Assembly: GCA_903911455.1 (NCBI GenBank)
Contig: CAIWDQ010000545.1
Location: forward strand, 1 to 18,461
Length of the DNA stretch: 18,461 bases
Source: an uncultured bacterium
GTDB taxonomy: Bacteria > Bacteroidota > Bacteroidia > Bacteroidales > JACABE01
Direction of reading: 5' to 3'
Shown here one piece after another: positions 7,387 to 15,796 of the stretch; position 1 is the first letter of the stretch, and every line of letters begins with the position of its first letter. A model generated the notes under the pieces. That model did not search any database. It had not been told where the DNA came from and worked only from the letters and a program-made list of their open reading frames with translations. A program made the position numbers and the translations under genes.

Positions 7387-7658
7387 CAACTAATTGACTT
7401 CTGACACCAACTAGTCAACTTCTAACACCAACTTATTGCTTTCAAACATCAACTTATTAAGTTCTGACATCAACTTATAGTTTCCAAACAATAACTAATT
7501 TCTTTAGTATAATAACTAATATTATTCTGTCATCAACTAATAGCTTCCCAACATTAAAACTAGTCTCAAAACATCAACTAATTGTTTCCAATCTCCGACT
7601 AATTGCATTCTGACTACAACTAATTGCATTCAACCACCAACTAAACTCCTTCAAATTC
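7387..7658. repeat. Array of 13 degenerate 21-bp tandem repeats
   Basis: Thirteen head-to-tail units begin at 7387, 7408, 7429, 7450, 7471, 7492, 7513, 7534, 7555, 7575, 7596, 7617 and 7638. All are 21 bp except the ninth (20 bp). Most start (C/T)AACTA or (C/T)AACTT, carry TTC or TCC in the middle, and end in ACA plus one or two bases. A poorer copy may precede the array near 7362. Stops recur in the frames examined on both strands, so the array is not coding. It occupies most of the gap between the pst promoter and the pseudouridine synthase promoter. Confidence 0.9.
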
Positions 7659-7734
7659 CCCTAAATTGATTAGATAATTAAACTGCTAAAAGCCTTTTTA
7701 TAATCCGTAATTATATTATCCCACAAATTTTTCG

Positions 7735-7742
7735 TATCTTTG
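7735..7742 (+). promoter_or_regulatory. -7 element for the pseudouridine synthase gene
   Basis: TATCTTTG matches TAnnTTTG, 20 bases before the ATG at 7763, which predicts a leader of only about 14 nt. No clear TTTG is visible at -33. The gene after it has no other candidate promoter nearby. Confidence 0.6.
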
Positions 7743-7762
7743 CAGCCTCATTTAATTATACA

Positions 7763-8785
7763 ATGGAAAGAAATAAAAACAGATCGGGCGACAAGCCGAA
7801 AAGAACCGTAAAAAGAGAACGTATACAACGAAAAGAAACTCCTTCACAATATCAAAATAGAGAAGATAATAAATATACTAAGGATGATAAACCTGCTTCT
7901 AATAAAATTATCTTAAAGAAAAAGGAACCATTCAAAAAGTTTGATGACAAACCTGGCGACAGAAATCAATATTCTACCTTTTCTTTGCCTCGTCGTGATC
8001 GTCCTGCTCGTTCAAATGTTTTAGATCTTAATGAGATCAGAGAAAGAAATAAACAACAATCTGATGACGGGCTAATCCGTTTAAATAAATATATTGCCAA
8101 TGCCGGTATCTGCTCTCGCCGCGAAGCCGATCAGTTGATAGAAAGTGGTGCAGTGTCAGTTAATGGTGTTATCATTACGCAACTTGGCACTAAAGTTCTT
8201 CCTACTGATCAAGTTCAGTATGGTGGCGAAACTCTTACTGGCGAACGCAAAATGTATGTCCTATTAAACAAACCTAAAGGCTATATCACTACTGCCGACG
8301 ATCCTCAGGAACGTAAAACAGTTATGTTGCTGATTAAAGATGTTTGTCGCGAAAGAGTTTATCCTGTTGGCCGCCTCGACCGTAATACTACAGGTTTGCT
8401 ATTGTTTACCAATGATGGTGATATGGCAAAGAAACTTACGCATCCCAGCCATGGTGCTAAAAAACTGTATCATGTTGACTTGGATCATTCAATTACAAGA
8501 GCTGATATGGAAAAGATCATCTCAGGTATTGAACTTGAAGATGGTATAGCATTGGTTGACGAAATTGCTTATACAGGCGACGGACAAGATAAAAAGTCTG
8601 TTGGATTGCTTTTACATACAGGTAAAAACAGGATCGTTCGTCGTATCTTTGAATCTCTGGGTTATGATGTCGTTAAACTTGACCGCGTCATGTTTGCAGG
8701 ATTAACCAAGAAGGATCTCCCACGTGGCATGGCTCGTTTGCTTACTGAGAAAGAAATTTCTTTCTTAAAAATGCTTCGTTCCTAA
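7763..8785 (+). CDS. RsuA/RluB-family rRNA pseudouridine synthase with basic N-terminal tail
   Basis: Converts uridine to pseudouridine in ribosomal RNA. Residues 1-100 are Lys/Arg/Asp-rich and probably disordered. An S4 RNA-binding domain spans about 105-150 (IRLNKYIANAGICSRREAD..AVSVNG). The catalytic domain holds GRLDRNTTGLLLFTNDG with catalytic Asp206, followed by KLTHPSHGAKKLYHV and the C-terminal block GKNRIVRRIFESLGYDVVKLDRV. Family and reaction are secure. Bacteroidota proteins of this kind are usually annotated RluB-like (23S), but 16S RsuA-type or RluF-type specificity cannot be excluded from sequence reading alone. The basic tail is common in this phylum. Confidence 0.93.
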   Translation: MERNKNRSGDKPKRTVKRERIQRKETPSQYQNREDNKYTKDDKPASNKIILKKKEPFKKFDDKPGDRNQYSTFSLPRRDRPARSNVLDLNEIRERNKQQSDDGLIRLNKYIANAGICSRREADQLIESGAVSVNGVIITQLGTKVLPTDQVQYGGETLTGERKMYVLLNKPKGYITTADDPQERKTVMLLIKDVCRERVYPVGRLDRNTTGLLLFTNDGDMAKKLTHPSHGAKKLYHVDLDHSITRADMEKIISGIELEDGIALVDEIAYTGDGQDKKSVGLLLHTGKNRIVRRIFESLGYDVVKLDRVMFAGLTKKDLPRGMARLLTEKEISFLKMLRS

Positions 8786-8830
8786 CAATAAATCCAAACC
8801 TTAGTTAGTTATTATTTTTAGATTGGTTAA

Positions 8831-11518
8831 ATGGATGAATCTATTAATAATAAAGAGTTGAATAAAGGAAGTTCCGATACTAATACTTCAAAACACAAAA
8901 AGCTAAAGAAGATACTGATCCGTGTATTACTCGGATTGGTATCTTTTATTTTTATTATAATAATCACAGGCTTTCTTATAGTTTATTTTAATCAGGATAA
9001 GATCAAAAGGATCTTTGTTGAAGAATTAAATAAATCACTTCGCACCGAAATAACTGTTAAGGATATTGAATTTTCGGTCTTTGCCAAGTTCCCTAATGCT
9101 TCTTTAAGGTTCAAAGATGTGCTTGCAAAAGATGCCATCACCAGCCCTCATAAAGATACTTTGCTATCTGCCAAAAGTATTTATCTTGAGTTTAATCTTT
9201 GGGATATTTATTATAAAAATTATAAGATTAAGAAGATTGAAATTAATAATGGGAAACTTAATTTAAGGATTGATAAAGAAGGGAATGATAACTATCATTT
9301 CTGGAAACCTAGTAATGATACCGTTCAGAGTAATTTTAAGTTTGTTTTAAAGAAGATTGCCTTCAATAATGTAAGTATCCGCTATCTCAACGTTGCTTCC
9401 GAACAATATTATGATATTAAAGCAGTAAAAACGATTGCTCAGGGCGATTTTTCCAACGAAATACAATCTTTAAATCTTAGTGGCGATTTAATGATCACAC
9501 ATTTCCAGTCGGGAAGTATTGTTTATTTGCGTAATGAGAAGTCTAAGCTCGTTATTAAAGGCAATATTAATACCACAAAACATACTATAGATATTGAAAA
9601 AGGAGAGTTGAAACTTAATAACCTTGCTTTTGATGTTTCGGGTAATATTTCTTATGCCGATAACTATAAGTTCTTAAACTTAAAGATTAAAGGTAAGGAT
9701 TTAAAGCTACATGATTTTATTCAGGAGCTTCCCGAGGATTATCGTAAGTATCTTGACAAATATAAAAGTAAAGGTGATTTTGATATAAATCTTACCTTAA
9801 AAGGCAAGTACGATGGAAGTAATATCCCTTTGGCATCTGCAAGTTTTAACTTCAGGAATGGGGAAATATATCACAGTGATACGGATGCTAAACTTACTAA
9901 CGTTAACTTTGAGGGCACTTACACCAATGCCGAAAGCCTTGATCCGGCCAATCACAGCATAAGTCTTAAAAACATTTCGTGTACTCTTAATGGTGGGATG
10001 ATTAAGGGTAATGTTGAAATCACAGATCTTATCAATCCCTATTTAATCCTTAATGCTCAAGCCAATATAAAGCTTGAAGATATGCATAGTTTTATCAAAA
10101 GTGAGAAGGTTCAGGCCTTGAGTGGAGGGCTAATTTTAGATCTTAATTTTAAAGGAAAACTTGCTAACGGTACTCTTAAAGCCGAAGATTTTATTAAAAG
10201 CAATTCAAGTGGCACTGCAAGTATCAGTAATTTCAACTTGCAATTGAAAGATGATATTCGCAAGTTTACCAATGTTTATGGTTCTTTTTCTTTTACTAAT
10301 AATGATGTAAAGATCAATGATCTTTCGGGTAAAATTGCCAGTAGCGATTTTAAAATTAATGGTTACTTTAGAAACATATTGCCTTTCCTTTTTATTAAAG
10401 ATCAGAAGTTACAGGTAATTGCAAACGTTAATTCAAATACTATTAATCTTGACGAATTACTTTATACTAAAACTTCGGCAAGTAGTAATGGGGAGTTTAA
10501 GATGAGTAATAATTATGAGTTTCTTTTTAATCTGGATGTAAAGAATATTAAGTTTAAGAAATTTAATGCGCGCTATGTAAGTAGTAATGTTACGTATAAG
10601 GATAATATTTTGTATGCTAACAGTATTAATATGGAGAGTATGGGTGGTGTAATAAAGGGCATGATGCAGATTGACGGCACCAAACAAAACTCTTTCCTTA
10701 TTACTGTGGATGTTTCGGCTAAGAAGATAAATGCGCAGCAGATGTTTTATGTTTTTGATAATTTCGGGCAGAATAATCTTACTGATAAAAATATTATTGG
10801 AAATGTTTCGGCTGATATACAGTTTGCTTCTATCTTTGATCAATATCTTACTATTAATAAAAAGAGTGTAAGATCTAAGATTAATCTTACGATTGAGAAT
10901 GGCAGACTTGTTAATTACCAGCCTATGATGAAACTCTCCAGATTTATAAAGGAAGAGGATCTGAAGGACATTAGTTTCTCTACTTTACAGAATCAAATCA
11001 TTATACAGGACGAAGTGATTAAAATTCCTGCTATGGAGATCAAAACTAGTGCTATTAATTTAAATCTTGCCGGCGAACATAAGTTTGATAATCATATTAA
11101 TTATAGAATAAATCTACTCCTTTCCGAAATAACTTCGCGTAAGCGTAAACAAAGAGAAAAGGCTGAGCCTAAAACCTGGATTGAAGAGGATGATGGCCTT
11201 GGTCGTACCAAGATTTATATTAAAGTAACGGGTACAATTGATAATCCTGAGTTTAGTTACGATACTAAAAGTGTTATTATTAAGGTTGGTGCGTTTTTAA
11301 AAGAAGGTGGTGAGAATTTTATTAAGACTATTAAAGATGAGTTTAAGTGGCTTAAAAAAGATTCGGCTACCATAAAGCAGCAACAGCGTTTAAAGGAGCA
11401 GGAAAAGGGGAAATTTATTTACGAATGGGACGAAGATAAGACTGAAACACCAAAAACAGAAGTTAAACCTAAAGCTCTGCCTCCCTCAAATCTTATTATT
11501 AAGCCTGATGACGATTAA
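8831..11518 (+). CDS. AsmA-family membrane-anchored protein
   Basis: Large envelope protein of the AsmA-like group, whose studied members form elongated beta-rich bridges thought to carry phospholipids from the inner to the outer membrane. After a polar, Lys-rich cytoplasmic start, residues 28-53 form one membrane anchor. The typical AsmA entry follows: VEELNKSLRTEITVKDIEFSVFAKFPNASLRFKDVL and the K-SIYLEFNLWDIYYKNYKIKKIEINNG stretch. The middle is made of repeated beta-strand modules, and the C-terminal module INLNLAGEHKFDNHINYRINLLLSE is the conserved AsmA end. The last 60 residues are a charged Lys/Glu/Pro tail. Length is 895 aa. It lies 45 bp after the pseudouridine synthase with no separate promoter seen, so co-transcription is likely. 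Confidence 0.85.
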   Translation: MDESINNKELNKGSSDTNTSKHKKLKKILIRVLLGLVSFIFIIIITGFLIVYFNQDKIKRIFVEELNKSLRTEITVKDIEFSVFAKFPNASLRFKDVLAKDAITSPHKDTLLSAKSIYLEFNLWDIYYKNYKIKKIEINNGKLNLRIDKEGNDNYHFWKPSNDTVQSNFKFVLKKIAFNNVSIRYLNVASEQYYDIKAVKTIAQGDFSNEIQSLNLSGDLMITHFQSGSIVYLRNEKSKLVIKGNINTTKHTIDIEKGELKLNNLAFDVSGNISYADNYKFLNLKIKGKDLKLHDFIQELPEDYRKYLDKYKSKGDFDINLTLKGKYDGSNIPLASASFNFRNGEIYHSDTDAKLTNVNFEGTYTNAESLDPANHSISLKNISCTLNGGMIKGNVEITDLINPYLILNAQANIKLEDMHSFIKSEKVQALSGGLILDLNFKGKLANGTLKAEDFIKSNSSGTASISNFNLQLKDDIRKFTNVYGSFSFTNNDVKINDLSGKIASSDFKINGYFRNILPFLFIKDQKLQVIANVNSNTINLDELLYTKTSASSNGEFKMSNNYEFLFNLDVKNIKFKKFNARYVSSNVTYKDNILYANSINMESMGGVIKGMMQIDGTKQNSFLITVDVSAKKINAQQMFYVFDNFGQNNLTDKNIIGNVSADIQFASIFDQYLTINKKSVRSKINLTIENGRLVNYQPMMKLSRFIKEEDLKDISFSTLQNQIIIQDEVIKIPAMEIKTSAINLNLAGEHKFDNHINYRINLLLSEITSRKRKQREKAEPKTWIEEDDGLGRTKIYIKVTGTIDNPEFSYDTKSVIIKVGAFLKEGGENFIKTIKDEFKWLKKDSATIKQQQRLKEQEKGKFIYEWDEDKTETPKTEVKPKALPPSNLIIKPDDD

Positions 11519-11535
11519 AGGGAGAAAACAATTAA

Positions 11536-11559
11536 AATTACGAATTACGAATTACGAAT
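11536..11559. repeat. Heptamer tandem repeat (AATTACG) after the AsmA-family gene
   Basis: Three exact AATTACG units and a partial fourth follow the stop codon at 11516-11518. Between stop and array lies AAAACAATTAA, the same lead-in seen after phoU and mutA. The larger gap 11519-12068 holds no convincing gene: it contains this array, an inverted-repeat element and the GH92 promoter. Confidence 0.8.
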
Positions 11560-11598
11560 CACATAATTAATTGTTTACATGCTTTACGGAATATTCCA

Positions 11599-11838
11599 GA
11601 CGCTATCCATTTTTCCATGGGTGGTGTCAGGCAAAAGCGCGATACGAACGCGAAAATAATTTATCTTATCGTGCATATTGTCGACACGCCCCCGAAAGAA
11701 TTTACTCTATTGACTAAACGCACGACACGACCCATGAAAAAAATTATTGTGTCAGGTAAACGCTGGATAGCATCCACGGGAAAATGGATGGCATCATCAA
11801 AATCCGCAATAGCGCCCAATAATAAACAGAAGCTATCC
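11599..11838. repeat. Imperfect inverted-repeat element (decayed MITE or structured RNA)
   Basis: Arm 11599-11623 is the reverse complement of 11771-11795 at 20 of 25 positions, and all five differences are transitions. Between the arms, GTGTCAGGCAAA (11624-11635) recurs as GTGTCAGGTAAA (11749-11760). GTGTC also pairs with GACAC at 11683-11687, and GACAC at 11724-11728 pairs with GTGTC at 11749. GCTATCC or its complement occurs at 11602, 11765 and 11832. Base composition is noticeably less AT-rich than the flanks. An open frame of 80 codons from 11617 lacks any recognisable protein feature and is probably chance. Confidence 0.6.
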
Positions 11839-11988
11839 CTAAAGTTTATTATAGTATAGATTTAAATTTTAGCACTTTTATATATTTTGAAGTAGGGCTT
11901 TATTAAAATTAAAATGCTTTCAACAATTCTGATAAAACTATTTCATTTCTTTTTTATTTAATAATGTATTTCGTAATAAATATTAATG

Positions 11989-11996
11989 TAATTTTG
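11989..11996 (+). promoter_or_regulatory. -7 element for the GH92 gene
   Basis: TAATTTTG matches TAnnTTTG and lies 72 bases before the ATG at 12069, predicting an AT-rich leader of roughly 65 nt. No perfect -33 TTTG is seen at the usual spacing. Confidence 0.5.
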
Positions 11997-12068
11997 CTAC
12001 TTCTTTATTAAGTTAATGAAGAAACATAATGAAAAGTAATTAAATTAGTAATTAATCATTTAGAAATC

Positions 12069-15008
12069 ATGAGAAACTTAGCAAAAGTTTTATTTCTCCT
12101 TGCTTTCACAGCAATACTATTTGCATGTGGTAAAGATCAAAAGAAAAATCCTGCCGATTATGTTAATCCATTGATAGGTACAGGTGGGCACGGGCATACA
12201 TTCCCGGGGGTAACTATGCCATTTGGTATGGTTCAGTTAAGTCCTGATACAAGGTTAGATGGCTGGGATGGCTGCGGTGGCTATCATTATTCTGATAGTA
12301 TCGTTTATGGCTTTTCTCATACACATCTAAGCGGTACCGGTTGTTCGGATTATGGCGACATTCTTTTGATGCCTACAGTTGGCGAGCTTAAGTGGGCTAA
12401 TAAAGATTATGCTTCTACTTTTAATCATAAAAATGAAAAAGCAAGCCTTGGTTATTATTCAGTTATGCTTGATAAGTATAATGTAAAAGTAGAATTAACT
12501 GCAACTACAAGAGCAGGCTTCCACAAATATACTTTCCCCGAAAGCAAGCAATCTAATATCCTTATTGATCTAAAACATCGTGATAAGGTAATTGCTTCTT
12601 CAATTAAAGTAATTGGTAAAAACGAGATAGAAGGTTTGCGTCGTTCCGAAGCTTGGGCCAGAGACCAGTATGTATATTTCGTGGCTAAGTTCTCAAAACC
12701 TTTTGAATCTGTTACCATCTCCGAAAACGATACAGTAATTCCAAATATAACCGAAAGAGAAGGTAAAAATCTTAAGTGCTATGTTACTTATACTACTAAG
12801 AAGGACGAAGTTGTGATGGTTAAAGTTGGCATATCTGCTGTAAGTGCCGAAAATGCCCGCAAGAATCTGGATGCTGAGATAAAGGACTGGGAATTTGATA
12901 CTGTGAAGACTGCAAATTACAACGCCTGGAACAAAGAACTAAGTAAGATAGAAGTTGAAGGTGGTACTGACAAACAAAAGACCATACTTTATACTTCAAT
13001 GTATCATGCTTTCGTAGTTCCTAATTTATATAGTGATGTTGACGGACAATACAGGGGCAGAGACCTTAAGGTGCATAAGACTGATAACTTTGATATGTAC
13101 ACTGTGTTCTCCTTATGGGATACCTATCGTGCAGCTAATCCTTTGTACACCATCACCCAAACTAAAAGAGTTTCTGATTTCATCAAGACTTTCATCCGTC
13201 AGTATCAGGAAGGTGGCACGCTACCTGTTTGGGAACTTTCGGGCAATGAAACAGGATGTATGATTGGCTATCATTCAATACCTGTTATTGTGGATGCATA
13301 TATGAAAGGTATTAAGGATTATGATGTTGAGAAAGCTTTTGAAGCAATGAAGAAAAGCGCTGATGAAGACAGATTAGGTCTGAAATATTATAAAGCAACA
13401 GGCGTAATACCAAGCAACGAAGAGGGTGAATCTGTCTCTAAATTATTAGAATATGCTTATGATGACTGGTGTATAGCTCAGATGGCTAAAGCACTTAATA
13501 AGATGGACGACTACAAACGATTTATCGAACGTGCTCAATCTTATAAGAATGTATTTGATCCTTCAACTGGTTTTATGAGAGCAAGAGTCAACAACTTCTG
13601 GTTCGCTCCTTTTGATCCAACTGAAGTTAACTTTAATTATACCGAAGCTAATTGCTGGCAATATACTTTTTATGTTCCTCAGGACTTAACTAACTTTGCT
13701 AAATACCTTGGCGGGAAAGATAAGTTTGGCGAAAAGCTTGATAAACTCTTTACTGTTGAATCTAAGACTACCGGTAGAGACCAGGCAGATATTACTGGTA
13801 TGATTGGCCAGTATGCACATGGCAACGAGCCTAGTCATCACATGGCTTATCTGTATGATTATGCCGGACAACCATGGAAAACTCAGGAGTTGATCCATCG
13901 TATTCAGAAAGAAATGTATCATGCCGAGCCTGATGGTTTGTGTGGTAATGAAGATTGCGGTCAGATGTCGTCGTGGATGGTGATGAGCGCTATGGGTTTC
14001 TACGAAGTTACTCCTGGCTCAAACACTTATGCAATAGGTACTCCAATGTTTGATAAGATGACTATTCATCTTGATAATGGTAAGACTTTTGTTATTAATG
14101 CTAAGAATATTTCTGATAATAACTTCTATATTCAATCAACTGCTTTAAATGGCAAGCCTTACACTAAATCATACTTAATGCATGATGATATTAATAATGG
14201 TGGTGAAATTACTTTTACAATGGGTAGTGCTCCAGCTAAACAATGGGGTGTTGGCGAAGGCAATGAACCTGTTACCAACATTACTGATAATGTAATTACT
14301 CCTTTGCCATTCATTGCAAAAGGAACTCCTACTTTCTTAAAAGAACAACAGATTGAAATAGGTTGTTTAGATAAAGATGCTGTTATTTATTATACCTTGG
14401 ATGGCAAAGAACCTACAGATAAATCTTTGGTATACAAAACAGCTATTACTATTAAAGAAACTACTACAATTAAAGCTTTCGCTAAACAAAAAGATCGTCC
14501 TGACAGTAAAGTTATGACAGCTACTACAAGTAAGATTCCTGAAGGAAGAACTATAGTTATCAAAAACAAATATGCTCCACAGTATTCTGCAGGTGGTGAT
14601 ATGGCTTTGATTGATTTAAAAAGAGGTGGCGAAAACTTCCGTACCGGTACATGGCAGGGTTACGAGGGTGTTGACTTAGATGCTACTATTGACTTAGGAA
14701 AGAAACAACCAATTAAAGAAATTGCAACAGGTTTCTTACAAGATCAGGGTGGTTGGATCTTCTTCCCATCACAAGTTGAATATTATATCTCTGATGATGG
14801 TAAAGACTTCAAACAAGTTGGCGTAGTTAAAACAGATACTCCTCAGAATAAAGATGGAGTTATCATTAAAGATTACGCTAAGAAACTTACTGGAGTATCA
14901 GGACGCTATATTAAAGTAGTAGGCAAAACAATAGGTAAATGTCCTGCATGGCATTTAGGTGCAGGAGGCAAAGCCTGGGTATTCGCAGACGAAATTGTAA
15001 TTAAATAA
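12069..15008 (+). CDS. GH92 family alpha-mannosidase lipoprotein with CHB_HEX-like and F5/8-like C-terminal modules
   Basis: Exo-acting, calcium-dependent inverting alpha-mannosidase that trims mannose from N-glycans or mannans outside the cell. Residues 1-19 are a lipoprotein signal with lipobox LFAC and Cys20. GH92 hallmarks include VNPLIGTGGHGHTFPG (32-47), GYHYSD and GFSHTHLSGTGC (81-92), GNEPSHH with probable general acid Glu587, and GLCGNEDCGQMSSW with probable base Asp629. GH92 proteins usually end soon after this region; here two modules follow. Residues about 762-815 resemble the chitobiase/hexosaminidase C-terminal domain (IYYTLDGKEPT), and 827-979 resemble an F5/8-type carbohydrate-binding discoidin fold. 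No SusC/SusD, sigma/anti-sigma or other glycosidase gene is next to it, so it is an orphan rather than part of a visible PUL. Linkage specificity cannot be read. Confidence 0.94.
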   Translation: MRNLAKVLFLLAFTAILFACGKDQKKNPADYVNPLIGTGGHGHTFPGVTMPFGMVQLSPDTRLDGWDGCGGYHYSDSIVYGFSHTHLSGTGCSDYGDILLMPTVGELKWANKDYASTFNHKNEKASLGYYSVMLDKYNVKVELTATTRAGFHKYTFPESKQSNILIDLKHRDKVIASSIKVIGKNEIEGLRRSEAWARDQYVYFVAKFSKPFESVTISENDTVIPNITEREGKNLKCYVTYTTKKDEVVMVKVGISAVSAENARKNLDAEIKDWEFDTVKTANYNAWNKELSKIEVEGGTDKQKTILYTSMYHAFVVPNLYSDVDGQYRGRDLKVHKTDNFDMYTVFSLWDTYRAANPLYTITQTKRVSDFIKTFIRQYQEGGTLPVWELSGNETGCMIGYHSIPVIVDAYMKGIKDYDVEKAFEAMKKSADEDRLGLKYYKATGVIPSNEEGESVSKLLEYAYDDWCIAQMAKALNKMDDYKRFIERAQSYKNVFDPSTGFMRARVNNFWFAPFDPTEVNFNYTEANCWQYTFYVPQDLTNFAKYLGGKDKFGEKLDKLFTVESKTTGRDQADITGMIGQYAHGNEPSHHMAYLYDYAGQPWKTQELIHRIQKEMYHAEPDGLCGNEDCGQMSSWMVMSAMGFYEVTPGSNTYAIGTPMFDKMTIHLDNGKTFVINAKNISDNNFYIQSTALNGKPYTKSYLMHDDINNGGEITFTMGSAPAKQWGVGEGNEPVTNITDNVITPLPFIAKGTPTFLKEQQIEIGCLDKDAVIYYTLDGKEPTDKSLVYKTAITIKETTTIKAFAKQKDRPDSKVMTATTSKIPEGRTIVIKNKYAPQYSAGGDMALIDLKRGGENFRTGTWQGYEGVDLDATIDLGKKQPIKEIATGFLQDQGGWIFFPSQVEYYISDDGKDFKQVGVVKTDTPQNKDGVIIKDYAKKLTGVSGRYIKVVGKTIGKCPAWHLGAGGKAWVFADEIVIK

Positions 15009-15013
15009 TATAA

Positions 15014-15050
15014 TAGACTTTTAGGTCATTAGACTTTTAGACTATTAGGG
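15014..15050. repeat. 8-bp tandem repeat (TAGACTTT type) after GH92
   Basis: TAGACTTT, TAGGTCAT, TAGACTTT, TAGACTAT and a partial TAGGG follow each other without gaps, starting six bases after the GH92 stop. The array sits directly before the terminator hairpin. Confidence 0.75.
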
Positions 15051-15052
15051 AA

Positions 15053-15088
15053 AAATAAAGGCTGTCTTATCAAAGACAGCCTTTATTT
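15053..15088. terminator. Bidirectional intrinsic terminator
   Basis: AAATAAAGGCTGTCTT (15053-15068) is perfectly complementary to 15073-15088 around the four-base loop ATCA, giving a 16-bp stem whose AT-rich base supplies the T-tract in either direction. It lies between the convergent GH92 (+) and small membrane protein (-) genes and can end both messages. Confidence 0.93.
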
Positions 15089-15089
15089 A

Positions 15090-15117
15090 TTGCCTGTTGC
15101 CAATTGCCTATTGCCTT
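15090..15117. repeat. Heptamer tandem repeat (TTGCCTN)
   Basis: Four 7-bp units read TTGCCTG, TTGCCAA, TTGCCTA and TTGCCTT. The reverse complement is the CAATAGG/CAACAGG-type repeat found again at 17802-17829, so two copies of one family lie in opposite orientation about 2.7 kb apart, at either end of the mutA segment. Confidence 0.8.
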
Positions 15118-15148
15118 TCTTCCTATTCTCTATCTCAAATCAATCCCT

Positions 15149-15679
15149 TTAGAAGTTCTCTTGAACCTCGTTTTTAACCATATCAATTGCAATATCAACA
15201 GGAAGCTTATCTGTTTGCATTGATATTTCAAATATAGTTTTAGCTAATTCAGTAGAATCTGCATTGCCATCCAGACTTGAAGCAGTATTATTAATAAACT
15301 TAACCATTTCATCTTTGGCCGCCTTCACCATTTCCCAGGCTGGTTTGCTAATATATACCTGTTGCGAAAGATTGTGCTCGTATTCATCGCGGATAGCTTT
15401 TATTAATATTGATTGGAATTGCATAACATTTGTTCCCGGTATGTTTTCTCTTAAGATTAAACTACTGGGTGATATACGTTCTAATAAAAGAATAACACGT
15501 TCATAAGCCTGCAAGCGAATAGGTGTTATAAACTTCAGATTGGTTGCCTGATTGCTCATCTTCATTTCAATCATTCGTGTTTTATGCTGGCTTTCTATAA
15601 ACTGTTTTAACAGATAATAAGCTGTAGCAAATACTACCAACGAAGGGAGTATGTATTTTAAGATCTCTAATATTTCCAT
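15149..15679 (-). CDS. Small membrane-anchored protein of unknown function
   Basis: The 176-aa protein has one N-terminal membrane segment (about residues 8-25, LKYILPSLVVFATAYYLL) and then a soluble helical domain facing the cytoplasm by the positive-inside rule (KTRMIEMKM). The block ITPIRLQAYERVILLLERISPSSLILR is distinctive; I recall it from conserved Bacteroidota hypothetical proteins (possibly the group called DUF7935), but that label is from memory. No catalytic motif is visible. It follows mutA by 117 bp on the same strand, with a REP-like palindrome in between, so joint transcription is possible but not certain. Confidence 0.8.
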   Translation of the reverse strand: MEILEILKYILPSLVVFATAYYLLKQFIESQHKTRMIEMKMSNQATNLKFITPIRLQAYERVILLLERISPSSLILRENIPGTNVMQFQSILIKAIRDEYEHNLSQQVYISKPAWEMVKAAKDEMVKFINNTASSLDGNADSTELAKTIFEISMQTDKLPVDIAIDMVKNEVQENF

Positions 15680-15691
15680 TTGTTTTTATTT

Positions 15692-15745
15692 GACCACCCC
15701 CTTTAACCCCACCTCAACCCTCCTCTTGAATGGGAGGGAGTAAAG
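15692..15745. repeat. REP-like GC-rich palindrome
   Basis: The stretch ACCCCACCTCAACCCTCC..GGGAGGGAGTAAAG contains CCCTCC (15718-15723) pairing with GGAGGG (15733-15738). It matches, in inverted orientation and with changes, the element at 18011-18064, including the flank GGGAGTAA(A/G)G. It sits between mutA and the small membrane protein gene. Confidence 0.65.
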
Positions 15746-15766
15746 ACAAAAGGAGTTTGAGTATTA

Positions 15767-15794
15767 TTAATTCTTAATTGTTAATTCTTAATTG
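15767..15794. repeat. Heptamer tandem repeat (TTAATTC/G) at the 3' end of mutA
   Basis: Units TTAATTC, TTAATTG, TTAATTC and TTAATTG are contiguous. Read with mutA on -, the array begins two bases after the stop codon, exactly as after phoU: stop, AA, then CAATTAA. Confidence 0.85.
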
Positions 15795-15796
15795 TT

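Noticed and set aside
7387..7658. The 21-bp array as a CRISPR or as a coding heptad repeat
   Set aside because: There are no spacers between units, no cas genes nearby, and stop codons interrupt the frames examined, including the minus-strand frame that looks open over a few units.
10457..10843. 128-codon open frame on - inside the AsmA-family gene
   Set aside because: It lies wholly within a strong 895-aa gene and its Ile/Asn/Leu-rich translation is typical of antisense AT-rich sequence.
11617..11859. 80-codon open frame as a small basic protein
   Set aside because: It overlaps the inverted-repeat element, has no recognisable family, ribosome-binding site or promoter, and its composition follows the element rather than a protein.
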